Shown piece after piece: positions 55,909 through 64,000 of a stretch of 64,000 nucleotides of DNA (its first letter is position 1; each line of letters starts with the position of its first letter). This DNA comes from Gammaproteobacteria bacterium (lineage in GTDB: Bacteria; Pseudomonadota; Gammaproteobacteria; Steroidobacterales; Woeseiaceae). The stretch lies in the NCBI GenBank assembly GCA_029884165.1, contig JAOUIH010000005.1, positions 19,520-83,519 on the forward strand, written 5' to 3'. Under the pieces are notes generated by a model. It searched no databases and was not told the origin of the DNA. It saw nothing but the letters and a program-made list of their open reading frames with translations. The position numbers and the translations under genes are program-made.

Positions 55909-57828
55909 GTGAACGACCTGACCAAGAACATCCTGGTATTCATCGTAATTATTGTTGTGCTCCTGTCGGTGGTGCAGGGGCTCAGCGGCGTCAGCGGCCC
56001 GCCCGCGGAAAAGCAGGAGTACTCGGAATTCCTGAAACAGGTCAGGTCCGGGCGCGTCCAGCGCGTGGTCTTCAAGGGCCAGCGTATCGACTTTGGCGAC
56101 CGGACGCCGCTCGAGTACTACACGATCAGCCCGGAGACCGACAACAACGCTCTGATCGGCATCCTCGAAGACAACAACGTCCGGTTTACCGCCGAGGAGC
56201 CCGAATCGCAGAGCCTGATCGGGCAGCTCCTGATCAGTTCGTTCCCGATACTGCTGCTGATCGGCGTCTGGATCTATTTCATGCGCCAGATGCAGGGCGG
56301 CGGCAGCGGCCGGGGTGCCATGTCTTTCGGCAAGAGCAAGGCGCGGCTGCTGGGGGAGGACCAGGTCGGCGTGACGTTCGCCGACGTCGCCGGCGTCGAA
56401 GAGGCCAAGCAGGAAGTGGCCGAGATCGTCGACTTCCTGCGCGACCCGAGCAAGTTCCAGCGCCTCGGCGGCAAGATCCCGAAGGGTGTCCTGATGGTGG
56501 GTCCGCCGGGTACCGGCAAGACCCTGCTGGCGAAGGCGATCGCGGGCGAGGCCAAGGTGCCGTTCTTCACGATCTCCGGTTCGGATTTCGTCGAGATGTT
56601 CGTCGGCGTAGGCGCATCCCGTGTGCGCGACATGTTCGACCAGGCCAAGAAGCAGGCGCCCTGCATTATCTTCATTGACGAGCTCGATGCCGTGGGCCGC
56701 CATCGCGGCGCCGGCCTGGGCGGTGGTCACGACGAACGCGAGCAGACGCTGAACCAGATGCTCGTCGAAATGGACGGTTTCGAGGGTAGCGAAGGAATCA
56801 TCGTAATCGCCGCAACCAACCGGCCGGACGTGCTCGATCCCGCGCTGCTTCGTCCCGGGCGGTTCGATCGCCAGGTTGTCGTACCCCTGCCGGATATTCG
56901 CGGCCGCGAGCAGATCCTGAAGGTACACATGCGCAAGGTGCCGCTCAGCGAGGACGTCGAACCGGGGATCATTGCCCGCGGAACGCCTGGTTTTTCGGGC
57001 GCGGACCTGGCCAACCTGGTCAACGAGGCGGCCCTGTTTGCGGCGCGTGGCAACAAGCGCGTCGTCAGCATGGATGAGTTCGAGCGCGCCAAGGATAAGA
57101 TCATGATGGGCGCCGAGCGTCGCTCGATGGTGATGAGCGAGAAGGAGAAGCTCAACACGGCCTACCACGAGGCAGGGCACGCGATCGTCGGATACTGCGT
57201 TCCGGATCACGATCCTGTTCACAAGGTCACGATCATTCCGCGCGGGCGCGCGCTCGGTGTGACGATGTACCTGCCGGAAGAGGACAAATACAGCATTTCG
57301 AAGGAAAAGCTCGAAAGCAATATTTCGGCGCTGTTCGGTGGCCGCATCGCCGAGGAGCTGACGCTCGGCCCGAACGGTGTCACGACCGGTGCGTCGAACG
57401 ACATCGAGCGGGCGACCGACATTGCGCGCAACATGGTGACGAAGTGGGGTCTGTCCGAAAAACTCGGTCCGCAGACCTATAGCGAGGACGACGGCGAGGT
57501 TTTCCTCGGCCGGTCCGTAACGCAGCACAAGCAGGTGTCGGACGTCACCGTGCACACGATCGACGAGGAAGTTCGCAAGATCATCGATCGAAATTACGAT
57601 CGTGCCAAGAACATTCTCAAGGAGCACGAGGAAAAGCTGCACACGATGGCCAAGGCGCTGGTCAAGTACGAGACAATCGACTATGTGCAGGTCAAGGACA
57701 TCATGGAAGGGCGGGAGCCGCGGCCTCCGGAAGGATGGGAGGATATGGGCAGCTCGCGGAAGACCGGCGGCAAGGCGCCCGGGGAAGAGTCTCCAGGCGC
57801 GATCGGCGGGCCCGTCAGCGAACACTGA
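55909..57828 (+). CDS. ftsH: ATP-dependent zinc metalloprotease FtsH
   Basis: 639 residues, GTG start with TAAGGA five bases upstream. Two N-terminal membrane helices (about 3-23 and 101-121), AAA domain with GPPGTGKT (about 197-204), [10 protein letters not shown] and SRH, then the zinc site HEAGH (about 418-422). It degrades membrane and cytoplasmic proteins such as sigma-32 and LpxC. Downstream of rlmE, with the folP terminator after. Confidence 0.98.
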   Translation: MNDLTKNILVFIVIIVVLLSVVQGLSGVSGPPAEKQEYSEFLKQVRSGRVQRVVFKGQRIDFGDRTPLEYYTISPETDNNALIGILEDNNVRFTAEEPESQSLIGQLLISSFPILLLIGVWIYFMRQMQGGGSGRGAMSFGKSKARLLGEDQVGVTFADVAGVEEAKQEVAEIVDFLRDPSKFQRLGGKIPKGVLMVGPPGTGKTLLAKAIAGEAKVPFFTISGSDFVEMFVGVGASRVRDMFDQAKKQAPCIIFIDELDAVGRHRGAGLGGGHDEREQTLNQMLVEMDGFEGSEGIIVIAATNRPDVLDPALLRPGRFDRQVVVPLPDIRGREQILKVHMRKVPLSEDVEPGIIARGTPGFSGADLANLVNEAALFAARGNKRVVSMDEFERAKDKIMMGAERRSMVMSEKEKLNTAYHEAGHAIVGYCVPDHDPVHKVTIIPRGRALGVTMYLPEEDKYSISKEKLESNISALFGGRIAEELTLGPNGVTTGASNDIERATDIARNMVTKWGLSEKLGPQTYSEDDGEVFLGRSVTQHKQVSDVTVHTIDEEVRKIIDRNYDRAKNILKEHEEKLHTMAKALVKYETIDYVQVKDIMEGREPRPPEGWEDMGSSRKTGGKAPGEESPGAIGGPVSEH

Positions 57829-57863
57829 CGAGACCGCCCGGGCCGGCATGCGGCATTAATTCG

Positions 57864-57894
57864 ACGGCAGCCTTGAGGCTGCCGTCTTTGTTTT
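57864..57894 (+). terminator. Rho-independent terminator after ftsH
   Basis: ACGGCAGCC - TTGA - GGCTGCCGT, a perfect 9 bp stem followed by CTTTGTTTT. It overlaps an in-frame TTG (57893) of folP, which supports the later ATG as the folP start. Confidence 0.85.
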
Positions 57895-57910
57895 GGCTTA
57901 CTTGCATTCG

Positions 57911-58759
57911 ATGCGGCTGAATCTCGGCAGGCAAACGCTCGACCTCGGCTCGCCCAGGGTCATGGGTATCGTCAACGTGACGCCGGACTCCTTTTCGGAC
58001 CCCGGCAGGCATCTGGCGAGCGACTCTGCCCTGGAGGCAGCGCTGCGGATGCTCGACGAGGGGGCCGCGATCATCGACATCGGCGGCGAGTCGACTCGCC
58101 CGGGTTCGACGCCCGTGCCGGCGGCGGTGCAGCTGGAACGTATCCTGCCGGTCATCGAGGGATTACGGCGCGAATCCGGCGCGCCGATCGCGGTCGATAC
58201 CGGCAACGCCGTCGTGATGAGCGCCGCTGTGGCGGCCGGTGCCGACATGATCAACGACGTTTATGCGCTGCAGCAGCCGGGTGCGCTGGAGGCAGCCGCC
58301 GTGTCCGGCGCCGGCATCTGCCTGATGCACATGCGAGGTCGGCCGGCCACGATGCAGGACGCGCCGAGTTACGACAGGCTGCCGGGTGACGTCGTGGCCT
58401 TCTTGTCCGACCGGGTCCGAGCCTGCCGGGCGGCCGGCATTGCCGATGACCGGCTGGTGGTCGATCCGGGATTCGGTTTCGGCAAGACCGACGAGCACAA
58501 CCTCGTCCTGCTGGCCGGGCTCGGCGAACTCCGAGCCCTCGGGTTGCCGGTGCTGGTCGGCCTGTCGCGGAAGGGTACGCTGGGCCGGCTGACCGGGCGG
58601 CGTGTGGACGAAAGGCTGGCGGCCGGCGTGGCCGCCGCCGTCCTGGCCGTCGAGCGAGGCGCCAGTATTGTAAGGACGCACGATGTCGCCGCCACCGTCG
58701 ATGCGCTTAAAATAGCCGCGGCGGTGCTGGCGAGGGCCGGCGGCAGCGGGCGCGACTGA
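57911..58759 (+). CDS. folP: Dihydropteroate synthase
   Basis: 282 residues from the ATG at 57911. TIM-barrel motifs VMGIVNVTPDSFSDPGRH, IDIGGESTRPGSTPV, LVVDPGFGFGKTDEHN and RTHDVAATVDALKIAAAV. It joins pABA and the pterin pyrophosphate in folate synthesis and is the target of sulfonamides. Followed by glmM, the common folP-glmM pair. Confidence 0.97.
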   Translation: MRLNLGRQTLDLGSPRVMGIVNVTPDSFSDPGRHLASDSALEAALRMLDEGAAIIDIGGESTRPGSTPVPAAVQLERILPVIEGLRRESGAPIAVDTGNAVVMSAAVAAGADMINDVYALQQPGALEAAAVSGAGICLMHMRGRPATMQDAPSYDRLPGDVVAFLSDRVRACRAAGIADDRLVVDPGFGFGKTDEHNLVLLAGLGELRALGLPVLVGLSRKGTLGRLTGRRVDERLAAGVAAAVLAVERGASIVRTHDVAATVDALKIAAAVLARAGGSGRD

Positions 58760-58805
58760 GCAGCCGGAACGGGCGGCCCAGGGACACGTTAACCAGGGAC
58801 GAGAC

Positions 58806-60140
58806 ATGGGAAAGCAGTATTTCGGGACTGACGGTGTACGCGGCGAAGTCGGGACGGATCCGATGACCGCGGATTTTGCGTTGCGGCTCGCCAGCGCCGC
58901 GGCGCAGGTCCTGGTGCCGGAGGGTGGCACCGTTCTGATCGGCAAGGACACCCGTCTGTCGGGTTACATGTTCGAGGCGGCGCTCGAGGCCGGCTTCGTG
59001 GCCGCCGGGGCCGATGTCCTGATGCTGGGGCCGCTGCCGACCCCCGGCATCGCGTACCTGAACCAGGTCTTCAGGGCGGATCTCGGCGTCGTCATCAGCG
59101 CCTCGCACAACCCGTACCATGACAACGGCATCAAGTTTTTCGACGGCGCCGGGGCGAAGCTGACCGATGAGGTCGAACTCGAGATCGAGCGCTACCTCGA
59201 ACAGCCGGCCATAACAAGGGAATCGGGCAAGCTCGGCAAGGCGAAACGGATCGATTCCGCGCGTGACCGTTACCAGGAGTTCTGCACGTCGACGTTTCCC
59301 AAAGGGCGGAATCTCGACGGCATCAAGATCGTTTTCGACGGCGCGAACGGTGCGGCCTACAAGGTCGGCCCCAGGGCGCTGAACGCGCTCGGCGCCGAGG
59401 TCATTACGATCGGGTGTTCGCCGAACGGCCGCAACATCAACGCGGGCTGTGGATCCACGGAGCCAGGCCTGCTGCAGCAAACGGTTCCCGCGGTGCAGGC
59501 GCAAGCCGGCATAGCGCTGGATGGCGATGGCGACCGCGTCGTGATGGTCGATGAGCGGGGCGGGATCATCGATGGCGACCAGTTACTCTACATCCTTGCC
59601 ACGGCGCGCAAGGCTGCCGGAAGCCTCGAGGGCCCGGTGGTCGGTACGGTGATGAGCAACCTGGGTCTCGAACATGCGCTGACCCGGCAGGAAATCCGCT
59701 TCCTGCGCGCGGCCGTGGGCGACCGGTACGTGCTGGAGGCCCTGCGGGAACACGGTGGGGTCCTGGGCGGCGAGACCTCCGGTCACATGATACTGCTGGA
59801 CCAGACGACGACCGGCGACGGCCTGATCAGCGCACTGCAGGTGCTCGCCGTCATGGAGTCGACCGGCAGGCCGCTCTCGGAGCTGGCCGCGGGCATGCCG
59901 AAGTACCCGCAGCGCCTGGTCAACGTCCGCACCCGGGCGCGCATCGACCTGGCGGGGTCCTCCGCCATACAGGCCGCGGTCCGCGAGGCCGAACACCGGC
60001 TGGCAAAGTCCGGCCGGGTCGTGCTGCGCGCATCGGGCACGGAGCCTGTCATCCGCGTCATGGTCGAGGGAGAAGACGAGCACCTGGTGCTGCATCTCGC
60101 CGAGCAGCTCGCGGCCGTCGTCGCCGAGGCAGCTACCTGA
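58806..60140 (+). CDS. glmM: Phosphoglucosamine mutase
   Basis: 444 residues, family length. Active-site serine in VISASHNPYHDNGIKFF, Mg site LDGDGDRVVMVDERG, sugar loop GGETSGHMIL and phosphate loop RASGTEPVIRVMVEG. It turns glucosamine-6-P into glucosamine-1-P for UDP-GlcNAc, the precursor of peptidoglycan and LPS. Downstream of folP and upstream of tpiA. Confidence 0.97.
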   Translation: MGKQYFGTDGVRGEVGTDPMTADFALRLASAAAQVLVPEGGTVLIGKDTRLSGYMFEAALEAGFVAAGADVLMLGPLPTPGIAYLNQVFRADLGVVISASHNPYHDNGIKFFDGAGAKLTDEVELEIERYLEQPAITRESGKLGKAKRIDSARDRYQEFCTSTFPKGRNLDGIKIVFDGANGAAYKVGPRALNALGAEVITIGCSPNGRNINAGCGSTEPGLLQQTVPAVQAQAGIALDGDGDRVVMVDERGGIIDGDQLLYILATARKAAGSLEGPVVGTVMSNLGLEHALTRQEIRFLRAAVGDRYVLEALREHGGVLGGETSGHMILLDQTTTGDGLISALQVLAVMESTGRPLSELAAGMPKYPQRLVNVRTRARIDLAGSSAIQAAVREAEHRLAKSGRVVLRASGTEPVIRVMVEGEDEHLVLHLAEQLAAVVAEAAT

Positions 60141-60235
60141 TTTTGCAGCGAATGCGGGAAAATCCGCGTTGATTTGCTGCGTGGGCCCCGGTATCCTTGC
60201 GCGCCTTTTAGTCCGTCCCGTAACGGGAGCCACCC

Positions 60236-61000
60236 ATGCGAGACCTGCTGATTGCCGGAAACTGGAAGATGAACGGCAGTTCCGCCATGAGCGCCGAGCT
60301 GGTCGACGGCATTCTGGCAGGGATGCCGGCCGCTGCGGGCATCCGGATGCTGGTCTGCCCGCCGTTCCCTTACCTGGCGCTGGTCGCCGGCAAGGTGGCC
60401 GGCACACGGCTGATGCTGGGCGCGCAGACTGTCTCGGAGCACGAATCCGGGGCGTTTACCGGCGAGGTCTCGGTGTCGATGCTGCAGGATAACGGTTGCC
60501 GGTACGTGATCGTCGGTCACTCCGAGCGCCGGTCCCTGCTGGGCGAGAGCAGCGACGTGGTTGCGGCCAAGTTCGGCGCGGCCCGGTCGGCTGGCCTGGT
60601 ACCGATACTTTGCGTCGGTGAAACGCTCGACGATCGCGAGGCGGGCCGCACCGAGGCGGTCATCGCGGAGCAACTCGGCGCGGTCGTGGACGCGCACGGT
60701 GCAACGGCCTTTCGCGACGCGGTCATCGCCTATGAGCCGGTGTGGGCGATAGGGACCGGCCGGACGGCCACGCCCGACCAGGCGCAGGCCGTGCACGCCT
60801 ACATTCGTGGGACGCTGGCGGCTCTCGACGCATCTGTGGCGAAGGCTGTGCAGATACTTTATGGCGGGAGCGTAAAAGGCGACAATGCCGCTGCGCTGTT
60901 TGCGATGCGCGACATCGACGGCGGGCTGATTGGCGGCGCGTCGCTGAAAGCGGCTGATTTTCTGGCGATCGCCCAGGGGGCGGTCGCGGCGAGGAATTGA
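60236..61000 (+). CDS. tpiA: Triosephosphate isomerase
   Basis: 254 residues. RDLLIAGNWKMNG at the start, YVIVGHSERRSLLGE (catalytic His), AYEPVWAIGTGRTAT (catalytic Glu) and YGGSVKGDNA. It interconverts dihydroxyacetone phosphate and glyceraldehyde-3-phosphate. A GGGAGCC site precedes the ATG. It comes before secG. Confidence 0.98.
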   Translation: MRDLLIAGNWKMNGSSAMSAELVDGILAGMPAAAGIRMLVCPPFPYLALVAGKVAGTRLMLGAQTVSEHESGAFTGEVSVSMLQDNGCRYVIVGHSERRSLLGESSDVVAAKFGAARSAGLVPILCVGETLDDREAGRTEAVIAEQLGAVVDAHGATAFRDAVIAYEPVWAIGTGRTATPDQAQAVHAYIRGTLAALDASVAKAVQILYGGSVKGDNAAALFAMRDIDGGLIGGASLKAADFLAIAQGAVAARN

Positions 61001-61007
61001 GGAACAC

Positions 61008-61463
61008 ATGACGACTATTCATACGGTGGTGCTCAGCGCCCATACACTGATCGCTTTGCTGATCATCATCCTGGTGCTGCTCCAGAGGGGCAAGGGTGCC
61101 GAGGCCGGTGCGGCCTTCGGCGCAGGGGCGTCGGGCACCGTGTTCGGCGCGCGCGGTTCGTCGAGTTTCTTCTCGAGGGCCACGGCGATCATGGCGACGG
61201 CGTTTTTCGCATCCAGCCTGGCGCTGGCGTACATGAGCAGCCAGACCGGTGCGGCCCCGGAAAGCCTCATCGAGACGGCACCTGCCGTCGAGATCGAGGC
61301 AACGACCGAAGCGCTGCCGGGCGACCTGCCGGAAATGCCCGCCATCGAGGAACTCGGGCCGGCTGACGCGCCGGCGGAGACCGACGCGCAGGCCGAAATG
61401 CCGTCCCTCGAGCCGCTGCCGGAGCCCGATTCGGCGGAGTCGTCGGGCGAGTCGCCCCGGTAA
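61008..61463 (+). CDS. secG: Preprotein translocase subunit SecG
   Basis: 151 residues, longer than the common 75-110. Two membrane helices (LSAHTLIALLIIILVLLQ near 8-25 and ATAFFASSLALAYMSS near 60-75) and the GAEAGAAFGAGASGTVFGARG loop are typical; a Glu/Ala/Pro-rich tail of about 70 residues follows and is unusual in length. It helps SecYE move proteins. Seven bases after tpiA. Confidence 0.93.
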   Translation: MTTIHTVVLSAHTLIALLIIILVLLQRGKGAEAGAAFGAGASGTVFGARGSSSFFSRATAIMATAFFASSLALAYMSSQTGAAPESLIETAPAVEIEATTEALPGDLPEMPAIEELGPADAPAETDAQAEMPSLEPLPEPDSAESSGESPR

Positions 61464-61564
61464 GCGATTGCGCTGTGCCGGTCGCGTGGCGGCCGATTAA
61501 GAGTAGAATTGCGGGTCCCGGCCGGGCGCATCGTCGCGCCAGACCGGAGGTGTTGCAGGGCATT

Positions 61565-61649
61565 GCTCTGGTGGTGGAATTGGTAGACACGCTGTCTTGA
61601 GGGGGCAGTGGCGTGAGCCGTGCGAGTTCGAGTCTCGCCCAGAGCACCA
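61565..61649 (+). tRNA. tRNA-Leu (anticodon GAG)
   Basis: 85 nucleotides including an encoded CCA: acceptor GCTCTGG/CCAGAGC, D-loop GGTAGAC, anticodon loop TTGAGGG (anticodon GAG, residues 34-36), long variable arm TGGCGTGAGCCG (class II), T-arm GAGTTCGAGTCTC. It reads CUC and CUU leucine codons. Same place after secG as leuU in E. coli. Confidence 0.95.
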
Positions 61650-61857
61650 ACCCTGACGTGAAACGACAAACCCGGGTACCCGACCCGGATTTCTGAGATC
61701 GCGCCGCCGCTCTTGTGTGCCTTCGTCACCGAGTCGGCGGATATGCTGGCCCCGCGGTGGCCGACCGTCGCTGTGGCACCGGCAGACGGTTGCAATCGCA
61801 TGCCGCAAACCTCCTGCGAATTCTTTGCCGCGGGGGTGTTTTCTGCGATACCCGGGC

Positions 61858-61866
61858 TGATACAAT
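61858..61866 (+). promoter_or_regulatory. Extended -10 promoter of the nuo operon
   Basis: TGA plus TACAAT (61861-61866) gives an extended -10 element; only a weak TTTTCT lies 16 bases upstream. The start would be about 45 bases before nuoA. The rest of 61650-61917 holds nothing I can identify. Confidence 0.5.
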
Positions 61867-61917
61867 CACGCGCTGATCCAGGTATCAGCCTTCTTAGCAG
61901 CCGGTTACCCTCCTGAC

Positions 61918-62274
61918 ATGCTCGAAAATTATCTGCCGATACTGATCTTCCTCGGCATTGCCGCCTTGGTAGGGCTGGTGTTGATGGGGCTTGGCTTTCT
62001 TTTCGGTCGTGGCGAAAAAGACGCCGAAAAATTGTCCGCCTACGAGTGCGGCTTCGAACCATTCGAGGACACGCGGATGAAGTTTGACGTCCGCTACTAC
62101 CTCGTCGCCATACTCTTCATTATTTTCGACCTCGAAATCGCTTTCCTTTTCCCGTGGGCGGTTTCTCTCGACCTGGTTGGAGGCTTCGGCCTGGTCGCCA
62201 TGGGAATCTTCCTGGCGGTCCTGGTTGTCGGATTCATTTATGAATGGAAGAAAGGGGCGCTCGAATGGGATTGA
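61918..62274 (+). CDS. nuoA: NADH-quinone oxidoreductase subunit A
   Basis: 118 residues with three membrane helices (about 5-25, 60-80, 85-108). The segment [38 protein letters not shown] is the family signature, with the conserved cysteine in the loop. It is a membrane part of complex I. nuoB overlaps its end by ten bases. Confidence 0.97.
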   Translation: MLENYLPILIFLGIAALVGLVLMGLGFLFGRGEKDAEKLSAYECGFEPFEDTRMKFDVRYYLVAILFIIFDLEIAFLFPWAVSLDLVGGFGLVAMGIFLAVLVVGFIYEWKKGALEWD

Positions 62275-62795
62275 GTGGCGCCGCCTCCGCTGAGGCGCCA
62301 GCGCTACCGGCCGGAGCAGAGGCCGGTCAGAGCCTGCAAAAGAAGGGTTTCCTGGTTACCAGCGTCGACGCCGTCGTGCACTGGGCGCGCACCGGTTCGA
62401 TGTGGCCGATGACTTTTGGCCTTGCCTGCTGTGCGGTCGAGATGATGCATGCGGGTGCGTCGCGCTACGACCTGGATCGCTTCGGCATCATTTTCCGTCC
62501 GAGCCCGCGCCAGTCGGATGTGATGATCGTCGCCGGCACTCTGTGTAACAAGATGGCGCCTGCGCTCCGCAAGGTCTACGACCAGATGCCGGAGCCGCGC
62601 TGGGTCGTGTCCATGGGCTCGTGCGCGAACGGCGGAGGCTACTACCATTATTCCTATTCAGTCGTGCGTGGCTGTGACAGGGTCGTGCCCGTTGACGTCT
62701 ACGTCCCTGGTTGTCCACCGACGGCCGAAGCATTGATATACGGGTTGATTCAGCTTCAGAAGAAGATCCGGCGCACCAGCGTCATTGACAGATAA
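62265..62795 (+). CDS. nuoB: NADH-quinone oxidoreductase subunit B
   Basis: 176 residues from the ATG at 62265, which has AAGGGG eight bases before it. The 4Fe-4S ligands are in [11 protein letters not shown] (two adjacent cysteines), [12 protein letters not shown] and [11 protein letters not shown]. It carries cluster N2, the last one before quinone. The N-terminal 25 residues are variable. Confidence 0.97.
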   Translation: MGLSGAASAEAPALPAGAEAGQSLQKKGFLVTSVDAVVHWARTGSMWPMTFGLACCAVEMMHAGASRYDLDRFGIIFRPSPRQSDVMIVAGTLCNKMAPALRKVYDQMPEPRWVVSMGSCANGGGYYHYSYSVVRGCDRVVPVDVYVPGCPPTAEALIYGLIQLQKKIRRTSVIDR

Positions 62796-62807
62796 GTCCG
62801 GCTGATC

Positions 62808-63512
62808 ATGAAAATTTCCAACGAGACCATGGCCGCTCGGATCGAGGCGCGGTTTGGTGAACGCGTAAAGCGCGTCGCAAGCATTTGCGACGAGCTTACC
62901 TACGAGGTGCCGAAGGACGCGATCCTCGAGCTTGCGCGCACGCTGCGGGACGATCCTGAGTTCCATTTCGAGCAACTCACCGATGCTTGCGGCGTTGACT
63001 ACCTGACCTACGGGGAAGACGAGTGGACGACCAACAGCGCAACCGGCTCTGGTTTCAGCCGGGGCGTCGCACGCGAGCCCGTGATCCTCGACGAATCGGA
63101 TTCCTTCGACCCTCGCCGCTTTGCCGTCGTCTATCACCTGTTATCCGTTGCGAACAATATCCGTTTGCGCCTGCGCGTCTTCGCCGGGAGTAACAACCCG
63201 CCGATGCTGCGGTCGGTTGTCGATGTCTGGAGTTCGGCGAACTGGTTTGAGCGGGAGGCCTTCGACATGTACGGGATCCTGTTCGAGGGGCATCCGGATT
63301 TGCGGCGCATCCTGACGGACTATGGATTCATCGGCCACCCGTTCCGCAAGGATTTCCCGGTCAGCGGGAACGTCGAGATTGCCTATGACCCGGCCAAGGG
63401 CAGGGTTGCCTATCAACCGGTGTCCATCGAGCCACGTACCGGCGTGCCTCGCGTGATTCGCGACGACAATCGCTACGCAGCCGATCTCAAGGACGGGGCG
63501 AAAAGTGGCTGA
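62808..63512 (+). CDS. nuoC: NADH-quinone oxidoreductase subunit C
   Basis: 234 residues, not fused to NuoD as in E. coli. Core motif [45 protein letters not shown] with the [11 protein letters not shown] signature, in the peripheral arm of complex I. It ends eight bases into nuoD, so translation is coupled. Confidence 0.97.
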   Translation: MKISNETMAARIEARFGERVKRVASICDELTYEVPKDAILELARTLRDDPEFHFEQLTDACGVDYLTYGEDEWTTNSATGSGFSRGVAREPVILDESDSFDPRRFAVVYHLLSVANNIRLRLRVFAGSNNPPMLRSVVDVWSSANWFEREAFDMYGILFEGHPDLRRILTDYGFIGHPFRKDFPVSGNVEIAYDPAKGRVAYQPVSIEPRTGVPRVIRDDNRYAADLKDGAKSG

Positions 63513-64000
63513 GATTCAGAATTACACGATGAACTTCGGGCCGCAGCACCCGGCTGCCCATGGCGTGTTGCGGCTCGTGCTTGAAATGGACGGCGAGGTG
63601 ATTACACGGGCCGATCCGCATATTGGTCTTCTGCACAGGGCGACGGAGAAACTGGTCGAGACCAAGCCGTTCAACCAGAGCATCGGCTACATGGATCGTC
63701 TCGACTACATGTCGATGATGTGCAACGAACACGGTTATGTCCTGGCCATCGAAAAGCTGCTCGGCGTGACGCCGCCGGTCAGGGCGCAATACATCCGCGT
63801 GATGTTCGACGAGATCACCCGCCTGCTGAATCACCTGCTGTGGCTTGCGTCACACGGCCTCGATATCGGCGCCATGACCATGTTCCTGTATTGCTTCCGG
63901 GAACGCGAGGACTTGCTGGACTGCTACGAAGCGGTGTCCGGGTCGCGTATGCATGCGACCTACTACCGTCCGGGCGGCGTCTATCGTGATCTGCCGGACT
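63505..64000 (+). CDS. nuoD: NADH-quinone oxidoreductase subunit D (partial; runs off the right edge)
   Basis: Begins at GTG inside the end of nuoC. The first 165 residues include [64 protein letters not shown] and [20 protein letters not shown], the NuoD hallmarks. It forms the quinone site with NuoB. The gene continues past 64000. Confidence 0.96.
   Translation, partial: MAEIQNYTMNFGPQHPAAHGVLRLVLEMDGEVITRADPHIGLLHRATEKLVETKPFNQSIGYMDRLDYMSMMCNEHGYVLAIEKLLGVTPPVRAQYIRVMFDEITRLLNHLLWLASHGLDIGAMTMFLYCFREREDLLDCYEAVSGSRMHATYYRPGGVYRDLPD

Overview
The window is a 64 kb chromosomal piece of a GC-rich gammaproteobacterium. Several core-gene neighbourhoods have the arrangement usual for that class: 4.5S RNA next to dnaX-ybaB-recR; bamE divergent from fur beside ratA-rnfH; recN-nadK divergent from hrcA-grpE-dnaK-dnaJ; carAB-greA; rlmE-ftsH-folP-glmM-tpiA-secG-tRNA-Leu-nuoABCD. 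Non-ATG starts (GTG, TTG) are common. No rRNA operon or marker allows a genus call; an environmental, possibly marine, lineage is only an inference.

Layout. 1-2321: a methionine-type aminotransferase (cut by the window edge) and a plant-type (ALDH12) pyrroline-5-carboxylate dehydrogenase, reading left. 2408-7899: SRP RNA, then DNA replication, recombination and RNA turnover genes (dnaX, ybaB, recR, hinT, rsgA, orn, a DUF938 protein). 7930-16870: an SH3/coiled-coil envelope protein, the ppsA/ppsR pair, poorly known genes and the Prc protease. 16923-24442: an accessory block of mostly unknown genes reading left (DUF1232, small membrane proteins, an FHA/coiled-coil protein, a Ycf46-like AAA ATPase, two lipoproteins) with one NlpC/P60 lipoprotein reading right. 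24702-31991: srkA, typA, a HAD-acyltransferase fusion, a saccharopine-dehydrogenase-like enzyme, a secreted phosphatase-like protein and a pirin.

32200-36000 is the most plastic part. It holds the tail of a REP-associated tyrosine transposase (RAYT), a secreted 12-cysteine protein under a c-di-GMP-I (GEMM) riboswitch whose downstream leader can mask the ribosome binding site, two copies of a roughly 195 bp element with inverted ends flanking a trmH-like gene, and an IS4-family element inserted in the end of the second copy. The short 3' end of the 195 bp element also directly follows the RAYT tail, which suggests a non-autonomous element related to that transposase. A Rieske-FMN reductase fusion, tmRNA (tag ANDDNYALAA) and smpB follow.

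38714-64000 is mostly housekeeping: an NSS transporter, ratA/rnfH, bamE/fur, recN/nadK, the heat-shock cluster with a candidate sigma-32 promoter, pyrimidine/arginine precursor synthesis (carAB), ribosome and membrane quality control (yhbY, rlmE, ftsH), folate and cell-wall precursors, triose isomerase, secretion, tRNA-Leu(GAG) and the start of the complex I operon, cut in nuoD by the right edge.

The observations most worth follow-up are the riboswitch-controlled cysteine-rich protein, the repeat/RAYT/IS nest around trmH, a 12 bp palindrome across the promoter of an unknown exported protein (14257-14303), the plant-type P5C dehydrogenase and the FHA-AAA pair.
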